30,945 nucleotides of DNA, from contig CAZLWE010000039.1 in NCBI GenBank assembly GCA_964562985.1, positions 1 through 30,945 of the forward strand, given 5' to 3'. Below are positions 15,288-22,479 of the stretch, piece after piece. The position numbers and the translations under genes are program-made. This stretch comes from SHLQ01 sp964562985. Its GTDB lineage: Bacteria > Actinomycetota > Acidimicrobiia > Acidimicrobiales > SHLQ01. Each line of letters opens with the position of its first letter. Position 1 is the first letter of the stretch. The notes under the pieces are model-generated. The model had not been told where the DNA came from, made no database searches, and worked only from the letters and a program-made list of their open reading frames with translations.

Positions 15288-17072
15288 ATGTCAGGGCAGA
15301 ACGCACAACGCGCTGAGAATTTCGATTCGCTAAACAACCGTCTCGACTCGATCCTCGACGCCCTCAACGCGTTGGGAGAACCGACTTCGACAAGCGAGCC
15401 GCGGTCCCGTCCGCTTCAGGCCGTACCCGACTTGGACGACAGCGTTGCACAACCGAACCTGACCGACCCTCCCGCAGATTCGCTAACGCCACTCGCGACC
15501 CCGACAGCTGCCACCGGCGCCCCTCAGGTCGATGTTGACGTCCCCGCACCTGAGCTACCGGCGCCGTTCGAATCGCAACTCGACGTCCTCGAAGCATCGT
15601 CGGGCCAGGCCGCCTCGGATGTCGAGGCACCTCTGTCCAGCGATCGTCCAGAGTTGACCGTCGTTTCTGACCTGAGTTCTCCAGCCTTCGATACTCCAGG
15701 GCTACCCGATCTACCAGAGATACCCGAACCACCAACCTTTGCTCCATTGGAGCAGGTGCTTGACGCCCCCGTCGCTTTCGACGAACCGCCGGTCTTTGAG
15801 GTTCCGCCCATTCCTGAGGCTCCAGCTGTGCCTGAGGCGCCGGTCTTTGAGGTGCCGCCTGTTCCTGAGTCGCCGGTTGTTGAGGTTCCGCTTGTTCCTG
15901 AAACTCCAGCTGTGTCTGAGGCGTCGGTCTTTGAGGTTCCGCCTGTGCCTGAGGCGCCGGTTGTTGAGGTGCCGCCTGTTCCTGAAACTCCAGCTATTCC
16001 TGAAACTCCAGCTGTGTCTGAGGCGCCGGTCTTTGAGGTGCCGCCTGTTCCTGAGGCCGCGGAGACCCCCGATGTCTCTCGTCCATTCGTTTTCGAAGTG
16101 CCACCGGTACCTGAAGTCGCTGAGGCTTCCGCATTCGGAGTGGCTGACCGTGTCTCGGAACCAACCGATGCCGTTACTTTCGACAACACGGTTGCCGAGG
16201 CGGCTGCGCCAGAGGTTTCGTCTCCGATCGAGTCCGTCTTTGGAACGGCGACATCAACGCCTGAGCAAGCCGAGCCGTCAACGGAAGTGGCCGCGGCAAC
16301 CACCGAAGACGTCGAGCGACCAAGGTCGATCTTTCGTACCACCTCCGACGCCCCATCAGCACCTGAACCAGTTCAGCCAGCGCCAGAATCCCACGATGAT
16401 GATTGGGTCAGTCACCACATCACTGAGCCGACACGAGAGCATGGTCTCTTTGACGAAGTGCCATCTGCGAGCGCAGCGCCTACCGCCCCGACGCAACTGG
16501 AGGGAGATGCGCTGTGGCACGTCGATCACTACCCCGAGGCACCCGAGGTCGCAAGCGTTGAACCCGTTGCGCAAGAGGGGGAGGATCTGTGGAGCACGGT
16601 AGCCGAGACCGAGGAGATGCTCTTCTCACTCGATCCCGCGGTCGAGGTCAGCGAAGGATCCGACATCTTCGGAGGTGTCCAGAACTTCGCTGAGGTGGAA
16701 CAACCCGTCGTGAGTGACCTGCCCATGCCAGCCGGCCTAACGGACGAGCTCGCAACCGATGATTCGGTCAAGTACGGAACTGACGAGGACCTTCCGATCC
16801 CGGACTTTACGGGCGTCTACGACGAGACACCGAAGGACTGGACCAGGCCCGGCGGCGACCTCGTTGCTTCCGAAGAGACTTCAATTACGCAAACGACCGC
16901 GATGATGCGTCGCGACGAGTTGGATCGACTGCGGCCTTCGGCTGAAGTTGCTGTCGAAGCGCAGGAGACCGCCACACAGGCTCGTCAGCCGCGTATCGTG
17001 CTGCTCGGCGTAATTTTCGCCCTCGTTGCACTTGCGGTGATCTTCCGAGACCAGCTACTCGGATTCATCTAG
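15288..17072 (+). CDS. Proline-repeat acidic protein with C-terminal membrane anchor, unknown function
   Basis: I do not recognise this 594-residue protein. Residues 1-35 look helical (FDSLNNRLDSILDALNAL). A long acidic, Pro/Val/Ala-rich low-complexity region follows; about residues 168-285 consist of tandem units of the type VFEVPPVPEAP, some with an inserted six-residue AVSEAP-type spacer. The last 22 residues include a single hydrophobic helix (LLGVIFALVALAVIF) with Arg before it and RDQLLGFI after, so the protein is probably tail-anchored with its bulk in the cytoplasm; no signal peptide is visible. GGGAG lies about 11 bases before ATG 15288. Codons in the repeats are T-rich (cct, gtt, act) unlike the flanks, suggesting recent repeat expansion. 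It sits between topA and tmk-holB and overlaps the convergent flippase-like gene by eight bases. Confidence 0.8.
   Translation: MSGQNAQRAENFDSLNNRLDSILDALNALGEPTSTSEPRSRPLQAVPDLDDSVAQPNLTDPPADSLTPLATPTAATGAPQVDVDVPAPELPAPFESQLDVLEASSGQAASDVEAPLSSDRPELTVVSDLSSPAFDTPGLPDLPEIPEPPTFAPLEQVLDAPVAFDEPPVFEVPPIPEAPAVPEAPVFEVPPVPESPVVEVPLVPETPAVSEASVFEVPPVPEAPVVEVPPVPETPAIPETPAVSEAPVFEVPPVPEAAETPDVSRPFVFEVPPVPEVAEASAFGVADRVSEPTDAVTFDNTVAEAAAPEVSSPIESVFGTATSTPEQAEPSTEVAAATTEDVERPRSIFRTTSDAPSAPEPVQPAPESHDDDWVSHHITEPTREHGLFDEVPSASAAPTAPTQLEGDALWHVDHYPEAPEVASVEPVAQEGEDLWSTVAETEEMLFSLDPAVEVSEGSDIFGGVQNFAEVEQPVVSDLPMPAGLTDELATDDSVKYGTDEDLPIPDFTGVYDETPKDWTRPGGDLVASEETSITQTTAMMRRDELDRLRPSAEVAVEAQETATQARQPRIVLLGVIFALVALAVIFRDQLLGFI
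15790..16100 (+). repeat. Tandem coding repeat, 33-base units with 18-base inserts
   Basis: Within the preceding gene, near-identical blocks encode V[FV]EVPPVPE[ATS]P, with optional A[VI][PS]E[AT][PS] inserts, roughly seven times. The nucleotide blocks gaggtgccgcctgttcctga and close variants recur, so the array is a minisatellite at DNA level and probably length-variable between strains. Confidence 0.85.
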
Positions 17073-18234
17073 CCACACCCGCCTGTTGCGGGTCGAGCGG
17101 TTCCACTCGACGCGGATAGCGATAGCGAAACGCGAGCCACGCAAATAGGCCAGAGGCCGTCGGCAGCCACAACGAGACGCCCCGGTAGGCGAGGACAGCG
17201 ACGCCGGCGACGTCGAGTGGGATACCCGAGAGCACGAGCACCTGAGTCAGGCCAACCTCGACAAATCCAAGGCCGGCTGGGGTAATCGAGATCATCGAGA
17301 GCACGGCTCCCGATGCGTAGGCGATCATCACCAAGCTGAGCCGCGGCTCAACGTCTACGGCGTACAGCGCGAAGACGAGTACCAGGTAATCAAACGTCCA
17401 ATTCAATGCGCTCGCAGCTGTGGCTTGACCCCACCGCGAGCCGAGCAGTTCACCGAGTCGGTCTCGTTCGCAAACGACGTTGTTTGCGTCGACCTTCCAG
17501 TCTTTACGAAAGACCCTCGCGGCGAGCCGCAGAATTCGATCGAGTGCCCGTGCCGCAAATACCAGCGGTCGAGTACTTCGCAACATGAGAGCCCCGACGC
17601 TGAGAAGCAGCACACACATCACGCCCGACGCGATTGCAATCGGTGAAATGCCTTCCGGGATGGGCGCTCCGAAGAAGGCGATGGTTATGCCAATTGCCGG
17701 GATGGCGGCCAGGGCGGCCGTCGAGAGAATGGATGTCGCCGCTAGTGCACCACCGGCTTGGGTCGGGCTGGTGCCGCTGACAGCAAGCATGCGGTAGAGC
17801 GTCGCACCACCCGCAGCGGCGCCACCGCCGCCAGGGAACACCCGACTGACCGAGTTCGACGTGAGCTGACTGGTGGCCGCAACAAACCACGAGAGCTTCG
17901 GCAGAAGAATTTTCATCAACCACCACAACGACGCAAAGCTAAGTATCTCGGCGAGCACCATCAAGATGAACCATTCGAGGCGAATGGTCCGCAGACGTTC
18001 AGCCAGGCTGAGTACTTCGAGCAAGCGGTCGATGAGCTGGGGCGCAAAAATAGAGATGGCGAGGACGATCGATGCGATCAGCAGGGCCCGCTTTACCGCA
18101 CCCCAGATGTAGTCGAGATCACCGACCGCAGGCATTTCCCATGCGGCAGAGGACGGGGGAGCTTCGGAGCTGTCCGTATGGGCGCTCGGGGGCTCGTTTG
18201 GGGAAGTCGATTCGATTTCACCACTTCCGGCCAT
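17065..18234 (-). CDS. YbhN / LPG-synthase-TM family integral membrane protein
   Basis: A 389-residue multi-pass membrane protein of the UPF0104 / lysylphosphatidylglycerol synthase transmembrane (flippase-like) family. After a hydrophilic, Ser/Pro/Glu-rich N-terminal 40 residues there are about eight hydrophobic segments. Family-typical phrases are RVFPGGGGAAAGGATLYRML in the middle and SITPAGLGFVEVGLTQVL followed by AYRGVSLWLPT near the C-terminus. There is no soluble MprF-type aminoacyl-transferase domain, so lysyl-lipid synthesis is unlikely; transport or flipping of a lipid-linked substrate is the usual guess. It is transcribed against the proline-repeat gene, sharing eight bases at their ends, and is divergent from tmk with a 59-base gap. 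Confidence 0.85.
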   Translation of the reverse strand: MAGSGEIESTSPNEPPSAHTDSSEAPPSSAAWEMPAVGDLDYIWGAVKRALLIASIVLAISIFAPQLIDRLLEVLSLAERLRTIRLEWFILMVLAEILSFASLWWLMKILLPKLSWFVAATSQLTSNSVSRVFPGGGGAAAGGATLYRMLAVSGTSPTQAGGALAATSILSTAALAAIPAIGITIAFFGAPIPEGISPIAIASGVMCVLLLSVGALMLRSTRPLVFAARALDRILRLAARVFRKDWKVDANNVVCERDRLGELLGSRWGQATAASALNWTFDYLVLVFALYAVDVEPRLSLVMIAYASGAVLSMISITPAGLGFVEVGLTQVLVLSGIPLDVAGVAVLAYRGVSLWLPTASGLFAWLAFRYRYPRRVEPLDPQQAGVAR

Positions 18235-18293
18235 TACCGGAGCGTACTGCTGTGCGTGTCTCGCGGCACCGCGGGGGTGCTAACTTGCATCCG

Positions 18294-18911
18294 ATGTCGT
18301 CGCGTAACGAGGTCCAACGAGGCCGCTTCATTGTGTTTGAAGGCGGGGACGGTTCGGGTAAGTCGACACAAGCAAAGATGCTTGCAGCGGCCCTGGGCGC
18401 GGAGCTCACTCGAGAGCCGGGCGGTACACCGATCAGCGAGAAGATACGCGCGCTCGTGCTCGACCCGACCTTTCCCGAACTCGACGCCCGCACGGAAGCT
18501 CTGCTCATGGCAGCGTCGCGAGCACAGCACGTGGCCGAGTTGATTGAGCCGGCTCTCGCCCAAGGAACCTCGGTGGTGAGCGATCGGTTTATCGCTTCGT
18601 CGTTGGCCTATCAAGGCGTGGCTCGCGGCCTCGGGATCGAGGCGGTTGCGACCGCAAACGCGCTCGCCCTCAACGGGCTACAGCCGGATCTCACCATCTT
18701 GTTGAAGGTGTCGGCAAAGGCCGCACGTGGTCGATTGGGCGATGACCTGGACCGAATCGAGCAGGCATCTCTGGACGATGTGGTGGTCAGCACGTACGAA
18801 CAGTTTGCGGCTGAAAACCCCGATGTTTGGCTTGTTGTGGAGGCCGAAGGATCGATCGAGGAAATCGGAGCTCGGATCCGTTCGGGCGTTCGTGAACGCT
18901 TGGGCTTATGA
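18294..18911 (+). CDS. tmk: Thymidylate kinase
   Basis: A 205-residue dTMP kinase making dTDP for DNA synthesis. The P-loop is FEGGDGSGKSTQ (from about residue 14). The DR motif region DRFIASSLAYQGVARGLG and the late RLGDDLDRIEQ segment fit bacterial TMPK. The ATG at 18294 gives the normal length; the open frame extends upstream to 18072 across the divergent membrane-protein gene and is not credible. The stop overlaps the holB start (ATGA), the familiar tmk-holB coupling. Confidence 0.96.
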   Translation: MSSRNEVQRGRFIVFEGGDGSGKSTQAKMLAAALGAELTREPGGTPISEKIRALVLDPTFPELDARTEALLMAASRAQHVAELIEPALAQGTSVVSDRFIASSLAYQGVARGLGIEAVATANALALNGLQPDLTILLKVSAKAARGRLGDDLDRIEQASLDDVVVSTYEQFAAENPDVWLVVEAEGSIEEIGARIRSGVRERLGL

Positions 18912-19948
18912 GCGTCTTCGATGCCCTGACCGGTCAGCCTCAGGTTGCTCGGCGCCTCGATGCAGCGGTGCAATCACCGGTGCATGCATACCTGTTCCTC
19001 GGGCGGCGCGGTACCGGTAAGCGACACGCTGCCGCCATGCTCGCGGGCGAACTCGTTGGATCCGAAGAGGACCGAGATCGAAACCGTTCGTTGGCGCTGC
19101 GAGAGGAGCATCCTGACCTTGTTCTATTCGAACCAGAGGGAACGTCGCTGCGCACCGATGAGGTCGAGGCGATTATCGTTGAGGGGTCGCGGTCGAGCGT
19201 TGAGGCTGGCCGGAAGGTCATCGTGGTCGACCGATTCCACGAAGCGACGGCGGAGGCTGCTGCACGACTTCTGAAACCGATTGAGGAGCCTCCCCCCTCC
19301 ACGGTGTTCGTTCTGCTCGCCGAGTCGGTTCCGCCCGAACACATCACGATCGCGTCACGGTCCACTACGATCGACTTCCCCGCGGTTTCCATCGACGACA
19401 TTCGCACCGCATTGCTCGATCGGGGAGTCGCTCCGGAGCTCGCTGAATCGGCGGCTGTCGGCTCTGGTGGCGACATCGGCCGAGCTAACCTTTTGGCCAG
19501 CGACGAGGCGTTCTCGTATCGACGCAATTTGTGGTGGGAGGCTCCCACGCGTGTTGGTGGCAGCGGGTATGAGATCTCCCAACTTGTGGCAGAGATCAAC
19601 GAGGCGACAACCGACGCACGAGCGCCGCTCGATGCCCAACATCGCAACGAGTCGGAGCGCATGGACGAACAGGAGTCGCTCACCGGGGTCCGTGGGTCGG
19701 GGCGCAAGGCCATGGATGCCCGACACAAACGCGAAATTCGGATGCAACAGACCGATGAATGGCGGATGGGGCTAGCGACGCTGGCCCAGCGCTATCGAGC
19801 CTCCGTGGACGATGACTCGAGCCGGGTCGATCCGGCGACTCTAATCGATGTGTTCTCGGTGCTCAATGACGCGACAGATGCCTTGGTGAGAAACCCGAAC
19901 CCGGAACTCTGGTTGCACTCGCTCATGCTCCGAATGCCACGTATCTAG
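18908..19948 (+). CDS. holB: DNA polymerase III delta-prime subunit
   Basis: A 346-residue clamp-loader subunit. The N-terminal AAA+ segment reads HAYLFLGRRGTGKRHAAAML, a P-loop in which the Ser/Thr after Gly-Lys is Arg, in keeping with delta-prime being a non-hydrolysing stator. The sensor region RLLKPIEEPPPSTVFVLLAE is typical of the family. The zinc-binding cysteines of E. coli delta-prime are absent: the corresponding stretch has no Cys. The C-terminal third is charged and helical. ATGA overlap with tmk, and a 13-base gap to the convergent coaA. Confidence 0.9.
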   Translation: MSVFDALTGQPQVARRLDAAVQSPVHAYLFLGRRGTGKRHAAAMLAGELVGSEEDRDRNRSLALREEHPDLVLFEPEGTSLRTDEVEAIIVEGSRSSVEAGRKVIVVDRFHEATAEAAARLLKPIEEPPPSTVFVLLAESVPPEHITIASRSTTIDFPAVSIDDIRTALLDRGVAPELAESAAVGSGGDIGRANLLASDEAFSYRRNLWWEAPTRVGGSGYEISQLVAEINEATTDARAPLDAQHRNESERMDEQESLTGVRGSGRKAMDARHKREIRMQQTDEWRMGLATLAQRYRASVDDDSSRVDPATLIDVFSVLNDATDALVRNPNPELWLHSLMLRMPRI

Positions 19949-19961
19949 GTTGAACCGGCTC

Positions 19962-20879
19962 TCACTGTCGCAGTGCGACCGTTCCCACGCGATGGGTGTG
20001 GTCTTTGGTGAGGATGCAATTCGCTCGAGGCTTCGTGGGTGCGATGTTCGTTTCTAGATTCGGCGCGTTGATCGAGTCCCACAGATCAGAGGCGACCGCA
20101 GTCGCTTCATCTCGATCGAGGCCCGAGTAGTGCTGGAAGTACGAGCGAGGATTCACAAACACGGTGTCGCGCAACGCGAGGAACCGTTCGATGTACCACT
20201 GCTTTATTGCGTCGGGGTCAGCGTCCACGTATATCGAGAAGTCGAAATAGTCCGACACCACTCGAGGTTCTGAGCGATTGCCACCCTGAAGAACATTGAG
20301 TCCCTCAACGATCAAGATGTCCGGCGCATCAATGATGATTTTTTCGCCTTCGACGATGTCATAGGACAGATGCGAATAGACGGGGGCGCGCACGGGGCTG
20401 CTCCCGGACTTCACCTCCTGTAGGAAGGCGAGTAGTGCTGCGGTGTCGTAACTCTCTGGAAAGCCCTTTCGGGTCATCAGACTCCGATTCTCGAGCTCCG
20501 CGTTGGGGTAGAGGAAACCGTCTGTGGTGACCAGCGCAACTCGAGGATGTTCAGGCCAGCTGGCGAGCAGTGTTTGGAGAAGCCGGGCGGTGGTGCTCTT
20601 ACCCACCGCCACGCTGCCGCCGATCCCGATGACATAGGGAAGCGGTCGCGGGGCTGTTCCAAGAAAGGTATGCGTCACCGTCGTCAACGAGCGGGTGGCG
20701 ACAACGTGGAGGTTGATCAGCCTGCTCAGCGCGAGGTAGATCGTCTCGACTTCGTCGAGGTCGAGATGCTCGGTGATCCCTCGAATTTCCTCAACATCAT
20801 TCTCGGTGAGTGTGAGCGGAGTCGCGTCTCGAAGTTTGGCCCAAGCCCCGCGGTCGAAGTACTCAAATCGGTCGGCCAT
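19962..20879 (-). CDS. coaA: Type I pantothenate kinase
   Basis: A 305-residue CoaA that phosphorylates pantothenate in the first committed step of CoA synthesis. The P-loop GGSVAVGKST sits at residues 87-96. Other family blocks are VTTDGFLYPNAEL, MTRKGFPESYD, PVYSHLSYDIV and DILIVEGLNVLQ. I prefer ATG 20879, with AAAGTGG a few bases upstream; an in-frame GTG at 20888 would add three residues. The gene is single, convergent with holB, and has an unusually long, hairpin-rich upstream region. Confidence 0.95.
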   Translation of the reverse strand: MADRFEYFDRGAWAKLRDATPLTLTENDVEEIRGITEHLDLDEVETIYLALSRLINLHVVATRSLTTVTHTFLGTAPRPLPYVIGIGGSVAVGKSTTARLLQTLLASWPEHPRVALVTTDGFLYPNAELENRSLMTRKGFPESYDTAALLAFLQEVKSGSSPVRAPVYSHLSYDIVEGEKIIIDAPDILIVEGLNVLQGGNRSEPRVVSDYFDFSIYVDADPDAIKQWYIERFLALRDTVFVNPRSYFQHYSGLDRDEATAVASDLWDSINAPNLETNIAPTKPRANCILTKDHTHRVGTVALRQ

Positions 20880-20952
20880 CGATACCACTTTGGTCGAGAT
20901 CGACGCGTTACCCCGAATCCGAAGCTAACCCAGATCTGATTCTGTCGACTTA

Positions 20953-20990
20953 GGTGCTGCGGAGAGTCTGCTCGTACTCTCCGCAGCACC
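20953..20990. repeat. Perfect 15-bp stem-loop
   Basis: GGTGCTGCGGAGAGT (20953-20967) and ACTCTCCGCAGCACC (20976-20990) are exact reverse complements around an 8-base loop. No T tract follows on either strand, so it is not a canonical terminator. It lies about 75 bases upstream of the coaA start, in what would be the coaA leader, and could act as an mRNA structure, part of a small RNA, or a bidirectional barrier between divergent units. Confidence 0.75.
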
Positions 20991-21235
20991 CAATTCGTGG
21001 ATTACTTGGGCTGTCGATGCCAGGACCCCATCGGCTGACGTGTTCCGATAGGGGCCGTGTATTGCCTCGATAGCGCAAGTCTGGTCGCAACTATGCGACC
21101 AAAGTAGTGGGCCGTATGTACCCCTCAATCTTCGGGGTGAAGCCGCGTTTTCTTGAATAGATATCTGCGAAACTGTCCCGATTATCATCATTCCGTAACA
21201 GTTCGGCCCGAATTTGCTATCCGGTGTGGCTTTCA

Positions 21236-21252
21236 TGAGGTCATTCACCTCA
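21236..21252. promoter_or_regulatory. Candidate operator palindrome TGAGGT-N5-ACCTCA
   Basis: A perfect 6-bp inverted repeat with a 5-base spacer lies 31 bases upstream of the start of the unknown 394-residue protein gene. The spacing and symmetry suit a dimeric repressor site, but no regulator gene is adjacent and the site is not seen elsewhere in the window. Confidence 0.3.
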
Positions 21253-21282
21253 ATCTGTGTGGTGTTGTGACGATTGTCCTGC

Positions 21283-22467
21283 ATGGGCTGGTTCATCCAC
21301 GGAACCTCAAAACTGGATGGTGTTGACGACTTCGATGTCGCGATACGAGAGCTTGCTCAAACGATGCTGCCGTTGGGCTCGGGGATCGAAGAAGTAGCGG
21401 GTGACGCGCTACGAATCGGTGGTGTCACTACTCATCTGACGAACCTTCGTAGAGCCTGGGTAGAGCAGCTGGCCCAAGACCGGGTTCCTTGGCTTGAGCG
21501 AACGGTTCGGGCCCTAGTCTCGCGTCAACCAATGCCCGATGCGGTGGACTTCTCTCGGTTGCGTCCGTCGGTTTCTTCAGCGAACGCGCTCGGGCTCAAC
21601 TCGCTCGCATCAATGGTCGAGCCGAAGCCCAATACGAAAGCTGATGTTCCCCACGACCCGATTGCGGGCGATTTCACGTGGACCGTCGTATGGGACACGC
21701 CAGCAACGATGGAACTGGTCGACGTGGAGCACCTCGCGACATGGGACGTTCCATTTGACGAGCTACTCGACACCGCCAAGCGAAACTTGGCGATGCAAGC
21801 GTTTCTTGGTTGGGATGTCGTAGACGGCCGGATCTTTGCCCCCAAGGGGATCGATGACTACGACGGCGCCCGAGCCTTTCTCCCAGGGCAACTCGACTTT
21901 TTGCCCTTCGACGAAGAACGCGTGGTGTTTCACCCAACTCGACCGAGCTGTGCGGTGATGTCGATCGATGATGATGAGGCGATTGCCGTCGCGGCTGAAC
22001 AGGCGTTACGACATGTCGGCGCAGCAAATCGCGTCAGCTTGTTGCCCGTGGTCGGATACACCGACAACTGGCGACCGTTGCGCCTCGATCCCAGCCATCG
22101 CGCCTACCGAGATTGGTCGCGACTCGTCACCTACGATCTCGCCGCGGCGTACGAGACACAGAATCGCTTGCTCGAGCCACTGCTCGGTGAGTCGGTATTC
22201 GCCGCTCGCTACGTCCTGATCGAACAACCCGACGGCGCGCTCTCGTCGTATTGCACCTGGACCCGTGGACAGGAGAGCCTGCTTCCCGAGGCGGAGCGTC
22301 TGGCCTTCTATGAGGATGGCGAGGAGCCGTTCTTGGTTCCTTGGGATTACGCGCTTGAAGTGTGCGGACATCTCATGGAGCGGACCGATCACGTCCCCGC
22401 GCGATGGCGTGTCGTGGACTTCCCGACGCGAACCGAACTAGAGATTCTGCGTCGTACGTCGCTGTAG
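21283..22467 (+). CDS. Uncharacterised 394-residue soluble protein
   Basis: I do not recognise a family with confidence. The protein lacks a signal peptide and membrane segments and is rich in Trp, Asp and Arg, suggesting a cytoplasmic protein. A central segment (DFTWTVVWDTPATMELV, then TWDVPFDELLDTAKRNL) and the later DDDEAIAVAAEQAL vaguely recall DUF1444/YtpQ-type proteins, which share a W-x-V/I-x-x-x-E-L pattern before a helix; this is a weak guess. ATG 21283 is chosen; a TTG at 21274 is the only upstream alternative and no clear ribosome binding site is seen for either. Codon use matches neighbouring genes, so it is real. It is convergent with the cyclopropane synthase gene with a 12-base gap. 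Confidence 0.8.
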   Translation: MGWFIHGTSKLDGVDDFDVAIRELAQTMLPLGSGIEEVAGDALRIGGVTTHLTNLRRAWVEQLAQDRVPWLERTVRALVSRQPMPDAVDFSRLRPSVSSANALGLNSLASMVEPKPNTKADVPHDPIAGDFTWTVVWDTPATMELVDVEHLATWDVPFDELLDTAKRNLAMQAFLGWDVVDGRIFAPKGIDDYDGARAFLPGQLDFLPFDEERVVFHPTRPSCAVMSIDDDEAIAVAAEQALRHVGAANRVSLLPVVGYTDNWRPLRLDPSHRAYRDWSRLVTYDLAAAYETQNRLLEPLLGESVFAARYVLIEQPDGALSSYCTWTRGQESLLPEAERLAFYEDGEEPFLVPWDYALEVCGHLMERTDHVPARWRVVDFPTRTELEILRRTSL

Positions 22468-22479
22468 CGGAGGCCCCGA

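Larger units (their letters stand above)
20880..21282. other. 400-base non-coding gap rich in hairpins between divergent genes
   Basis: No convincing gene is present. Self-complementary elements follow one another: a perfect 15-bp stem (20953-20990), a bulged stem CCCCATCGG/CCGATAGGGG (21026-21054), a perfect 8-bp stem TGGTCGCA/TGCGACCA with a 4-base loop (21082-21101), ACCCC/GGGGT (21120-21138), and TGAGGT/ACCTCA (21236-21252). Base composition is visibly less GC-rich than the flanking genes. A minus-strand open frame of 123 codons spans it but has atypical codon use and no family features. A structured RNA or long regulatory leader is possible; promoters cannot be fixed by eye. Confidence 0.5.

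Noticed and set aside
15790..16100. Considered a CRISPR array because of regular repeats
   Set aside because: Repeats are contiguous coding units without unique spacers, in frame with an open gene, and no cas genes are present.
15524..16342. Long minus-strand frame (272 codons) rich in Gly/Ser/Thr repeats opposite the proline-repeat gene
   Set aside because: It is the antisense shadow of the 33-base repeat: a tandem repeat with unit length divisible by three stays open in several frames. The plus frame has the ribosome binding site and a membrane helix.
15739..16602. Plus-strand +1 frame (287 codons) rich in Leu/Arg inside the proline-repeat gene
   Set aside because: Same repeat-driven artefact; no start signal and no recognisable features.
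20925..21296. Minus-strand frame of 123 codons across the hairpin-rich gap
   Set aside because: Codon use is unlike neighbouring genes, the frame runs through the 15-bp hairpin and other stems, no ribosome binding site was seen, and no family resemblance.
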